Shown: piece by piece, positions 1 to 5,387 of the stretch
Layout: each line of letters starts with the position of its first letter
Position numbering within the stretch: the first letter of the stretch is position 1
NCBI GenBank assembly: GCA_003526465.1
Contig: DPWD01000032.1
Coordinates: 1-10,194, forward strand
DNA from: Hyphomonadaceae bacterium
GTDB taxonomy: Bacteria; Pseudomonadota; Alphaproteobacteria; Caulobacterales; Aquidulcibacteraceae
Direction: 5' to 3'
Length of the DNA: 10,194 bases
The notes under the pieces: generated by a model
Told to the model about the DNA's origin: nothing
Databases searched by the model: none
Seen by the model: only the letters and a program-made list of their open reading frames with translations
Position numbers and translations under genes: made by a program

Positions 1-2
1 GC

Positions 3-278
3 GTCGTGCTGCTGAAAGGCCCTGACACCGTCATTGCAGCCCCGGACGGGCGCGCCGCGATCAACGCGACGGGAAGCCCGTTTCTCGCCACCGCCGGTTC
101 CGGCGACGTGCTCGCGGGATTCATCGGCGGGCTCCTGGCCCAAGGCATGGAGAGCTTCGAAGCGGCGGCGGCGGCGGTTTGGCTGCATGGCAAGACGGGG
201 GAGGCGGGCCCCGGCCTCATCGCCGAGGACCTGCCAGAGTTGTTGCCGCCGGTGCTGCGGGGCCTGTCGCCGGATTGA
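3..278 (+). CDS. nnrD: ADP-dependent NAD(P)H-hydrate dehydratase, C-terminal fragment (5' end outside window)
   Basis: This is the last 91 codons of a protein of the YjeF C-terminal / carbohydrate kinase-like family. The enzyme uses ADP to dehydrate damaged, hydrated NAD(P)H back to usable cofactor in the cytoplasm, and is often fused to an N-terminal NAD(P)HX epimerase domain that would lie upstream of this window. The frame is open from the window edge. The visible signature is the stretch at bases 87-146 encoding [20 protein letters not shown]: the GSGD loop supplies the catalytic aspartate and the anion-binding glycines. The preceding [12 protein letters not shown] strand and the alanine-rich helix with WLHG also fit the family. 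A run of GCG codons (about 164-176) encodes the alanines and is ordinary for this helix. The GTG at 6 is only the first start-like codon in the fragment and not the real start. Whether the epimerase domain is present cannot be seen. Confidence 0.88.
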   Translation, partial: VVLLKGPDTVIAAPDGRAAINATGSPFLATAGSGDVLAGFIGGLLAQGMESFEAAAAAVWLHGKTGEAGPGLIAEDLPELLPPVLRGLSPD

Positions 279-310
279 GAGCAGGCCGCCCATTGGAGGA
301 TCGCAGAATA

Positions 311-334
311 GCCCCTGTATCGAGGGGCGGTTTT
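311..334 (+). terminator. possible weak terminator after nnrD
   Basis: A perfect 6-bp stem pairs GCCCCT (311-316) with AGGGGC (323-328) around a 6-base loop, followed by GG and four T residues (331-334). It lies 32 bases after the nnrD stop and before the next gene. The short stem and short T run make it a weak candidate intrinsic terminator. Confidence 0.35.
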
Positions 335-377
335 GGGCTAACAGCACAAGGAGCGCTGGCGCGAGGAGGGGACGATT

Positions 378-1100
378 ATGATGCATTGGTGGTGGTGGAT
401 CATTCCGGGCGTAGTCGGGGTCATGGGCTTGGCGATCGCGCTGAGCGGCCTCGGCTGGATGTTCCGCGGGCACCCCTTCAAGGGCGGGCGCGGGGTGCTC
501 GGAGGAGGGTTGTTCCTTGGTGTTGGCGCGGTTCTGGGGCTCATCGGCCTGAACATCCAGACCTACCATCGCCTAGGCGAAGCGCAGCGCCAGGTCGCCA
601 CTATCGAGTTCAATCAAACGGGCGAGAATTCCTACGATGTCACGGTAACCGAAGCCGCCGGCGAAGACGGCTCGGCCGGTCCGGTGCACCAGTTCAGCGC
701 AACAGGCGACGATTGGGTGATCAAGGCGCGCGTGCTGCGCTGGCGGCCATGGGCCACGGTGCTTGGACTAGACGCGCAATACCGGCTCGACCGGTTCGAG
801 AGCGCCTATCGCGATATCGATCAGGCGCGCGCCACGCCTCCGAGCGTGGAGTCGCTTCTACCGGAGCGGCGAACCGGGATCGATTTCATGCCCGTGGCCG
901 AAACCGTGGGTAAATTCACGCCCATGGTTGACACCCCTGAGCATGGTCAAGCGGTGTATTGGCCCATGGCGGACGGCGCGATTTATCGTGTCGACATTAC
1001 CGCCCAGGGCCAATTGCTGCCGGACGAGGTCAACGAGGCGGCCGCCGAAGCGGTGGCGCAATGGGGCGCAAGCCGGCAAGGCGCGCCGCCGCAGCAATAA
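378..1100 (+). CDS. conserved two-helix membrane protein of unknown function (family sometimes labelled 'cation/multidrug efflux pump')
   Basis: The product is 240 residues long. ATG at 378 is preceded by GAGGAGGGG (362-371) at good spacing; a second ATG follows at once at 381. The N-terminus opens with four consecutive tryptophans (residues 4-7). There are two hydrophobic helices, roughly residues 5-27 and 37-60, separated by a short basic loop (RGHPFKGGRG). A soluble domain of about 180 residues follows. From memory the soluble part resembles a conserved proteobacterial family with blocks like WVIKARVLRWRPWATVLGLDAQYRLDRF, YRD and YWPMADGAIYRV, often auto-labelled as an efflux pump. Two helices and a globular tail cannot form a pump alone, so I do not accept that function. 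The soluble domain is probably extracytoplasmic or membrane-associated, but its topology is not determined. It stands alone between nnrD and tRNA-Leu, with no partner gene to indicate its job. Confidence 0.85.
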   Translation: MMHWWWWIIPGVVGVMGLAIALSGLGWMFRGHPFKGGRGVLGGGLFLGVGAVLGLIGLNIQTYHRLGEAQRQVATIEFNQTGENSYDVTVTEAAGEDGSAGPVHQFSATGDDWVIKARVLRWRPWATVLGLDAQYRLDRFESAYRDIDQARATPPSVESLLPERRTGIDFMPVAETVGKFTPMVDTPEHGQAVYWPMADGAIYRVDITAQGQLLPDEVNEAAAEAVAQWGASRQGAPPQQ

Positions 1101-1227
1101 GTAGCCTGGGCTGAAATGGCCTTGAGCAACGAAGCGCCGTTACGCAACTAGACGATGTATCTCAACTCACGCTTGCGGCCGTGGGAATGGACGCCGCTGT
1201 GCGGGGCGCCTAAAGCAGTGGGCGCGT

Positions 1228-1312
1228 GCGGACGTGGCGGAATTGGCAGACGCACAGGATTTAGGTTCCTGCGCCTCACGGCGTGCGGGTTCGACCCCCG
1301 CCGTCCGCACCA
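1228..1312 (+). tRNA. tRNA-Leu, anticodon UAG (decodes CUA and related CUN)
   Basis: The 85-base gene folds as a complete class II tRNA. The acceptor stem GCGGACG (1228-1234) pairs with CGTCCGC (1302-1308); the discriminator base is A (1309) and CCA is encoded (1310-1312). The anticodon stem CAGGA/TCCTG (1255-1259/1267-1271) encloses a 7-base loop with anticodon TAG at 1262-1264. A long variable arm with a CGCC/GGCG stem (1272-1283) is typical of leucine tRNAs. The T arm GCGGG-TTCGACC-CCCGC (1285-1301) is perfect. It is a single gene, about 127 bases after the membrane protein gene. Confidence 0.98.
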
Positions 1313-1314
1313 GT

Positions 1315-1369
1315 CTTCGCTGCGCGCGAGCGCAGAGAGGGCTGTTTCGGTGGAGCCCACAGGGCGAAG
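1315..1369 (+). other. possible structured RNA trailer downstream of tRNA-Leu (terminator-like)
   Basis: An outer stem CTTCGC (1315-1320) can pair with GCGAAG (1364-1369). It encloses two hairpins: TGCGC/GCGCA (1321-1325/1330-1334) with a GCGA tetraloop of the GNRA class, and GGGCT/AGCCC (1339-1343/1354-1358). Together they would make a three-way junction. The first hairpin could help stop transcription after the tRNA, although no clear T run follows. GC-rich DNA makes such stems by chance fairly often, so this is tentative. Confidence 0.3.
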
Positions 1370-1526
1370 GCGGACGCTTGCCCCGCGCGCAGCTACGGCT
1401 AGGCGAGCCCCGATCACGTCGCGCGTGGACAGCCCAAGCGGCCCATGCCATAAGCCGCGCCTTCCATAAAACAGCGTCGGCGGCATGGGTTTTGCGGCTT
1501 CGGCGCGGAAGTCGAAAGCCAACCTA

Positions 1527-2927
1527 ATGCAATTCACTGAGCGCCAGTCCGAGGGCCTGCTTCGGGTATATGACGTCACCGTCCCTGCGTCCGAGCTGCA
1601 GCAGAAACTCACTGCCAAGATCGAGGAAGTGCGCCCGCGCGTGCGCATAAATGGGTTCCGGCCTGGCAAGGTGCCCGCCAGCCATATCCGCAAGCTTTAC
1701 GGCCCGGGCATGATGCAGGACATCATCAACGAGGCCGTCCAGTCCTCGACCAGGGAATCGCTGGAGCGCGCTAAGGCGCGCCCGGCCTCCGAGCCCAACT
1801 TGGAGGTGAAGAGCAACATGGAGCAGGTGATGGCTGGCCAGGCCGACCTGCAATTCGCCCTTACACTTGAAATTATTCCCGACTTTGAGCCCGCCGACCT
1901 AAAAGCGATCAAGATCGTGAAACCGGTGGCCGCGGTCGCCGACGAGCAGGTCGCCGAGGCGCTGGCCGATTTGGCGCGCGGGCAGCGCGGGTTCGAAGAC
2001 AAGGAGGATGCGGCCAAAGAGGGCGACGCAATCATCCTCGACTTCGTTGGCCGCATCGATGGCGAGGCGTTTCAAGGCGGAACCGCAAACGACGCCCAAG
2101 TAGTCATCGGGTCCAAGCAATTCATTCCAGGATTCGAGGAGCAGCTCATCGGCGCCAAGGCGGGCGACAGTCCCACTCTCAACGTCAATTTCCCCGAGGA
2201 TTACGGGGTCGCTTCGCTCAAGGGCAAAGCCGCTCAATTCGAGACCACAATCAAGAAGGTCAGGGCGCCCAAGCAAGGCGAAGTCGACGATGCATGGGCT
2301 GGGGAACTAGGCTTTGACAACCTCAATGCGGTCAAGGAAGCGCTGCGCCAGCGTCTCGAAAACGATCATGGCGCGCAATCGCGCGCCAAAGCCAAGCGAA
2401 TGCTTTTCGACCAGCTCGACGCAGCCCACAGCTTTGAGCTGCCCCCGCGCATGGTTGAAGCGGAATTCTCCCAGATATGGCGTCAGATCGAACAAGACCG
2501 CGCCAAGGGCGAGCTTGACCCCACCGATTCCGGCAAGAGCGAAGAAGACCTCAAGCGCGAATATCGCACCATCGCCGAGCGCCGGGTGCGCCTCGGCCTC
2601 CTGCTGGCCGAGATTGGGCGGCGCCACAATCTGGAAGTGAGCGACCAGGAAGTTGCGCGCGCCATTTCATTCCAAGCGCGCAACTATCCAGGCCAGGAAA
2701 AGCAGATTTTCGAGATGTATCAACGCAATCCCGGCATGGTCGCCAACATTCGCGCGCCGCTCTACGAGGAAAAAGTGGTCGATTTCCTGATGGAACTTGT
2801 CAGCGTGACAAACCAGAATGTCAGTCGGGAAGAATTGTTTGCCGACGATGACGCAGCTCCCGCGCCAGCGGAAACGAAGAAAACCAAGAAATCCAAGGCA
2901 AAAGCCGAGGCCAAAGCAGCGGACTGA
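1527..2927 (+). CDS. tig: trigger factor, ribosome-associated chaperone and peptidyl-prolyl isomerase
   Basis: The 466-residue product is slightly longer than the E. coli protein (432). Trigger factor docks near the ribosomal exit tunnel, shields nascent chains and catalyses proline isomerisation. The N-terminal ribosome-binding domain (about 1-115) carries the signature loop GFRPGKVP at residues 43-50. The FKBP-like PPIase domain spans about 165-246 (GDAIILDFVGRIDGEAFQGG to PGFEEQLIGAKAGD). The helical substrate-holding domain (about 250-440) follows. A tail at 441-466 starts acidic/proline-rich and ends in lysine-alanine repeats, likely disordered. I chose ATG 1527 because MQFTERQSEGLLRVYDVTVP matches the family N-terminus; ATG 1485 in the same frame would add 14 residues the family lacks. 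No strong Shine-Dalgarno precedes 1527. It heads the proteostasis block, 86 bases upstream of clpP. Confidence 0.97.
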   Translation: MQFTERQSEGLLRVYDVTVPASELQQKLTAKIEEVRPRVRINGFRPGKVPASHIRKLYGPGMMQDIINEAVQSSTRESLERAKARPASEPNLEVKSNMEQVMAGQADLQFALTLEIIPDFEPADLKAIKIVKPVAAVADEQVAEALADLARGQRGFEDKEDAAKEGDAIILDFVGRIDGEAFQGGTANDAQVVIGSKQFIPGFEEQLIGAKAGDSPTLNVNFPEDYGVASLKGKAAQFETTIKKVRAPKQGEVDDAWAGELGFDNLNAVKEALRQRLENDHGAQSRAKAKRMLFDQLDAAHSFELPPRMVEAEFSQIWRQIEQDRAKGELDPTDSGKSEEDLKREYRTIAERRVRLGLLLAEIGRRHNLEVSDQEVARAISFQARNYPGQEKQIFEMYQRNPGMVANIRAPLYEEKVVDFLMELVSVTNQNVSREELFADDDAAPAPAETKKTKKSKAKAEAKAAD

Positions 2928-2938
2928 CAGCGGCGGGG

Positions 2939-2959
2939 GCTTGCGGGGGCCGCGCAAGC
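2939..2959 (+). terminator. hairpin in the 3' flank of tig
   Basis: A perfect 7-bp stem GCTTGCG (2939-2945) / CGCAAGC (2953-2959) has a 7-base loop and begins 12 bases after the tig stop. No T tract follows, so it may protect the mRNA 3' end or act as a weak terminator rather than a clear intrinsic one. TTGCGG at 2941-2946 inside it, with AATATG 17 bases further on, is also a poor promoter candidate for clpP. Confidence 0.3.
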
Positions 2960-2977
2960 GTCAAATATGAGGCCCAT

Positions 2978-3007
2978 CCGCGCGCTTTGAGTCGCGCGCG
3001 GCGAGGA
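2978..3007 (+). promoter_or_regulatory. GC hairpin abutting the clpP ribosome binding site
   Basis: An 8-bp perfect stem CCGCGCGC (2978-2985) / GCGCGCGG (2994-3001) with an 8-base loop ends one base before the clpP Shine-Dalgarno GAGGA (3003-3007), which is 7 bases from ATG 3015. No T run follows, so it is not a typical terminator. It could affect ribosome access or mRNA stability; this role is inferred from position only. Confidence 0.35.
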
Positions 3008-3014
3008 CCAATTC

Positions 3015-3638
3015 ATGCAAGACCCACTCGACCGCATGCGGTCCATCATCATCCCCACCGTCGTCGAGCAGACCAGCCGCGGTTACGACAAGCACGACAT
3101 TTTCTCACGCCTCTTGAAGGAGCGGATCATCTTCTTGAGCGGGGGCGTCGATGACACTGTCGCCGCGGTGGTGATGGCGCAATTGCTGTTCCTGGAATCG
3201 GAGAACCCCAAGCGCGAAATCGCCATGTATATCAACAGTCCCGGCGGCTACGTCACCGCTGGGCTCGCGATCTACGACACCATGCAATACATTCGCAGCC
3301 CGGTTTCCACAGTGTGCACCGGACTTGCCGCATCGATGGGGTCGTTGCTGCTGGCGGCGGGCGAAAAGGGATTGCGCATCTGTCTGCCGAACTCGCGCGT
3401 GATGTTGCACCAGCCCTCGGGCGGCTATCGCGGCCCGGCCGCCGACATCGAGCGTCACGCCGAAGATATTCTCCACACTAAGAAGCGGCTGAACGAAATT
3501 TACGTCAAACACACCGGCCAGCCCTACGAACGGGTCGAACGCACACTCGATCGCGACTTCTTCATGACCGCAGAGGAAGCCAAGACCTTCGGCATCGTCG
3601 ATCGCGTCTACGAAAAGCGCGAAGCCGCCGACAGCTAG
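3015..3638 (+). CDS. clpP: ATP-dependent Clp protease proteolytic subunit
   Basis: The 207-residue serine peptidase (MEROPS family S14) forms a double heptameric barrel that degrades proteins unfolded and fed in by ClpX (or ClpA). The catalytic triad is complete: Ser107 in [11 protein letters not shown], His132 in MLHQPSGG and Asp181 in LDRDFFM, with the same spacing as E. coli mature Ser97/His122/Asp171. The INSPGG motif (residues 74-79) forms the oxyanion and substrate-binding region. The length is typical. The first residues ([23 protein letters not shown]) match the usual propeptide and N-terminal loop. ATG 3015 has GAGGA (3003-3007) upstream. It lies 86 bases after tig and 327 bases before clpX, so clpP and clpX may have separate promoters here. 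Confidence 0.98.
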   Translation: MQDPLDRMRSIIIPTVVEQTSRGYDKHDIFSRLLKERIIFLSGGVDDTVAAVVMAQLLFLESENPKREIAMYINSPGGYVTAGLAIYDTMQYIRSPVSTVCTGLAASMGSLLLAAGEKGLRICLPNSRVMLHQPSGGYRGPAADIERHAEDILHTKKRLNEIYVKHTGQPYERVERTLDRDFFMTAEEAKTFGIVDRVYEKREAADS

Positions 3639-3658
3639 GAGGGCTCAGCTCGCCTTAT

Positions 3659-3680
3659 TGGCGGTTACAGAATACCGCCA
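3659..3680 (+). terminator. hairpin after clpP, possible terminator
   Basis: A perfect 7-bp stem TGGCGGT (3659-3665) / ACCGCCA (3674-3680) with an 8-base loop starts 20 bases after the clpP stop. No run of T follows (TTGCGCC), so it may be a 3'-end stabiliser or a factor-dependent stop rather than a classic intrinsic terminator. Confidence 0.4.
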
Positions 3681-3721
3681 TTGCGCCGGTCGCCGTGTGG
3701 GGCCATTTTCGCGCCCTGGAT

Positions 3722-3755
3722 ACCCCGAAGACGGGGGTGTTGCTTGGCAACCAAG
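3722..3755 (+). other. two adjacent small hairpins in the clpP-clpX gap
   Basis: CCCCG (3723-3727) pairs with CGGGG (3732-3736) across a 4-base AAGA loop, and CTTGG (3743-3747) pairs with CCAAG (3751-3755) across a 3-base CAA loop. The pair sits in the middle of the 327-base gap between clpP and clpX. Apart from the hairpin at 3659-3680 and the promoter and leader candidates from 3795 onward, I see nothing else recognisable in this gap. Function is unknown; a secondary termination signal is possible. Confidence 0.3.
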
Positions 3756-3794
3756 GTCTGGAGCTTAAGCGGGCGTCGCTTGCGGCCCCATCCT

Positions 3795-3803
3795 TGCTAT
3801 GAT
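3795..3803 (+). promoter_or_regulatory. extended -10 promoter candidate upstream of clpX
   Basis: TG-C-TATGAT (3795-3803) matches the extended -10 motif TGnTATAAT with one mismatch. The -35 region at normal spacing (about 3775-3780) is poor, which extended -10 promoters tolerate. Transcription would begin near 3810, about 155 bases before clpX and just upstream of a 40-codon open frame. It is the best housekeeping sigma promoter match in this gap. Confidence 0.45.
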
Positions 3804-3846
3804 CGTATCCGCGGCGGTCGCTTCGACGATAAGGGGCCGGCGGCAA

Positions 3847-3969
3847 ATGAACGTTTTTGAAAGGAACGTGGTGAACCATAGCCAGCTTCTGGGGGACGTG
3901 GGGGCAAACAGCCGCCGCAATTCCCATATAGCTTGGGTCACCCCGCTACCCGCGAAGGATTGCGTATGA
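3847..3969 (+). CDS. possible 40-residue leader peptide overlapping the clpX start
   Basis: An ATG frame of 40 codons begins [19 protein letters not shown] and ends AKDCV. Its TGA stop (3967-3969) overlaps the clpX ATG (3966-3968) as ATGA, the usual arrangement for translational coupling. AAGGGG (3831-3836) lies 10 bases before its start, a usable though slightly distant Shine-Dalgarno, and an extended -10 promoter candidate lies at 3795-3803. I recognise no family, membrane segment or signal peptide. About two thirds of third codon positions are G or C, lower than the neighbouring genes appear, which weakens the case. It may be a leader peptide tuning clpX translation or a chance frame. No equivalent is known to me upstream of clpX. 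Confidence 0.3.
   Translation: MNVFERNVVNHSQLLGDVGANSRRNSHIAWVTPLPAKDCV
3856..3881 (+). promoter_or_regulatory. weak heat-shock sigma (RpoH-like) promoter candidate for clpX
   Basis: TTTGAAA (3856-3862), resembling the RpoH -35 box CTTGAAA, is followed after 13 bases by CCATAG (3876-3881), resembling the CCCAT core of the -10 box. Transcription would start near 3888, leaving a leader of about 78 bases to clpX. The boxes differ from consensus at several bases. The site lies inside the 40-codon leader frame, so both features are unlikely to work from one transcript. Confidence 0.25.
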
Positions 3970-5234
3970 GCAAAGGCACGGCCAGCGGAGAGTCGAAAAA
4001 CACTCTCTATTGCTCGTTCTGCGGCAAGAGCCAGCACGAAGTGCGCAAGCTAATCGCGGGGCCGACCGTATTCATCTGCGATGAATGCGTCGAACTGTGC
4101 ATGGATATCATCCGCGAGGAGCACAAGACCTCCCTGGTCAAGTCCAAGGAAGGCGTGCCCAGCCCGAAAGAGATCAAGGGCGTGCTCGACGATTATGTCG
4201 TCGGCCAGGAATACGCCAAGCGCGTGCTCTCGGTGGCGGTGCACAATCACTACAAGCGGCTTAACCACGCTTCGAAGAACAACGATGTCGAGTTGGCGAA
4301 GTCGAACATCCTGCTTATCGGCCCCACCGGATGCGGCAAGACGCTGCTGGCCCAAACCTTGGCGCGGATCATCGATGTGCCGTTCACCATGGCTGACGCC
4401 ACCACGCTGACCGAAGCCGGCTACGTCGGCGAGGATGTCGAGAATATCATCCTCAAGCTGCTGCAATCGGCCGATTACAATGTCGAGCGCGCGCAGCGCG
4501 GCATCGTCTATATCGACGAAGTCGACAAGATTTCCCGCAAGTCCGACAACCCCTCCATCACCCGCGACGTGTCGGGCGAGGGCGTGCAACAGGCGCTCTT
4601 GAAAATCATGGAAGGCACCGTTGCTTCGGTTCCCCCGCAGGGTGGACGCAAGCACCCGCAGCAGGAATTCCTGCAAGTCGACACCACCAACATTCTGTTC
4701 ATCTGCGGCGGCGCCTTCGCGGGGCTTGAGAAAATCATCAGCGCCCGCGGCAGAGGTTCCTCGATCGGCTTCGCCGCCAAGGTGCGCGATCCAGAGGATC
4801 GCCGCGCTGGCGAGGTGCTGCGCGAGGTCGAGCCGGACGACCTCTTGAAGTTCGGCCTGATCCCGGAATTTGTCGGCCGTCTGCCGGTGCTGGCGACGCT
4901 CGAGGATCTCGACGAGCCGGCTTTGGTCACCATCCTGACCGAGCCCAAGAACGCGCTGGTCAAGCAATATCAACGCATGTTCGAGATGGAGAACGTACGC
5001 CTCTCATTCCCGGACGAGGCGCTCAAGGCCATCGCGCGCAAGGCGATCTTGCGCAAGACTGGCGCGCGCGGGCTCCGTTCCATCCTCGAAAGCATTTTGC
5101 TCGACACCATGTTCGAACTGCCCTCGATGCATTCGGTGGAGGAAGTGGTGGTGTCGGCGGATGTCGTCGAAGGCCGCTCCAAGCCGCTGCAGATTCATTC
5201 CGAGCGCCGCAACGGCACGGAATCGGCAGGCTAA
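3966..5234 (+). CDS. clpX: ATP-dependent Clp protease ATP-binding subunit ClpX
   Basis: The 422-residue hexameric AAA+ unfoldase recognises tagged or specific proteins and threads them into ClpP. The N-terminal zinc-binding domain has four cysteines, Cys16, Cys19, Cys38 and Cys41. The AAA+ module shows Walker A GPTGCGKT (119-126), the pore-1 loop GYVGED (152-157), Walker [10 protein letters not shown] (181-189, Asp184-Glu185), the RKH loop (228-230) and the sensor-2 motif GARGL (366-370). The IGF tripeptide at 267-269 is the loop that docks on ClpP. Length is normal. I chose ATG 3966 because [23 protein letters not shown] matches the family start and AAGGA (3955-3959) lies 6 bases upstream; a TTG at 3933 would add 11 atypical residues. 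It is followed by lon after 153 bases. Confidence 0.98.
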   Translation: MSKGTASGESKNTLYCSFCGKSQHEVRKLIAGPTVFICDECVELCMDIIREEHKTSLVKSKEGVPSPKEIKGVLDDYVVGQEYAKRVLSVAVHNHYKRLNHASKNNDVELAKSNILLIGPTGCGKTLLAQTLARIIDVPFTMADATTLTEAGYVGEDVENIILKLLQSADYNVERAQRGIVYIDEVDKISRKSDNPSITRDVSGEGVQQALLKIMEGTVASVPPQGGRKHPQQEFLQVDTTNILFICGGAFAGLEKIISARGRGSSIGFAAKVRDPEDRRAGEVLREVEPDDLLKFGLIPEFVGRLPVLATLEDLDEPALVTILTEPKNALVKQYQRMFEMENVRLSFPDEALKAIARKAILRKTGARGLRSILESILLDTMFELPSMHSVEEVVVSADVVEGRSKPLQIHSERRNGTESAG

Positions 5235-5241
5235 GCCCAAA

Positions 5242-5275
5242 CGCGGCGCTGCAAAAATTGTTGGTGGACGCCGCG
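5242..5275 (+). other. inverted repeat between clpX and lon
   Basis: CGCGGCG (5242-5248) is complementary to CGCCGCG (5269-5275) across a 20-base AT-richer loop. It starts 8 bases after the clpX stop. The large loop and absence of a following T run make it a poor intrinsic terminator. It directly precedes the lon promoter candidate. Confidence 0.25.
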
Positions 5276-5277
5276 CA

Positions 5278-5310
5278 CCCTTGAAGCTGGGGGCGAACAC
5301 TTCCACATTT
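5278..5310 (+). promoter_or_regulatory. lon: promoter candidate for lon, heat-shock-like -35 box
   Basis: CCCTTGAAG (5278-5286) is an excellent match to the RpoH -35 consensus CCCTTGAA. The nearest RpoH-like -10, CCACATTT (5303-5310), is about 3 bases too far away. Read as a housekeeping promoter, TTGAAG (5281-5286) and CACATT (5304-5309) have the ideal 17-base spacer but only fair hexamers. Transcription would start near 5317, about 70 bases before lon. Heat-shock control of lon is well established in other proteobacteria, so the position makes sense. Confidence 0.45.
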
Positions 5311-5387
5311 TCAATCGTTAACGCTTGGCGGCGCGGCGGCTCCCTGACGCTTTCCTGGGTGCTGCGCGTCGTCGTAAGGAGCCTTGC

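Noticed and set aside
164..176. GCG trinucleotide run
   Set aside because: It encodes an alanine run in the normal helix of the nnrD product and is too short to treat as a variable repeat.
1466..1470. AT-rich patch upstream of tig as a possible -10 box
   Set aside because: No acceptable -35 hexamer stands at a usable spacing, so I could not support a tig promoter here.
1148..1693. 181-codon minus-strand open frame across tRNA-Leu and the start of tig
   Set aside because: It reads antisense through the tRNA, giving the well-known artefactual peptide GVEPARREAQEPKSCASANSA in an alternative frame nearby, and continues over the tig start. It has no ribosome binding site or family match.
3655..4037. 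Two minus-strand open frames (about 90 codons each) in the clpP-clpX gap
   Set aside because: Neither has a convincing start signal or a known family, and one runs into the clpX coding region. The plus-strand leader frame has better supporting signals.
4050..4973. 307-codon minus-strand open frame opposite clpX
   Set aside because: It is the mirror of a highly codon-biased GC-rich gene. Its composition is low in complexity and no family is recognisable; clpX on the other strand is certain.
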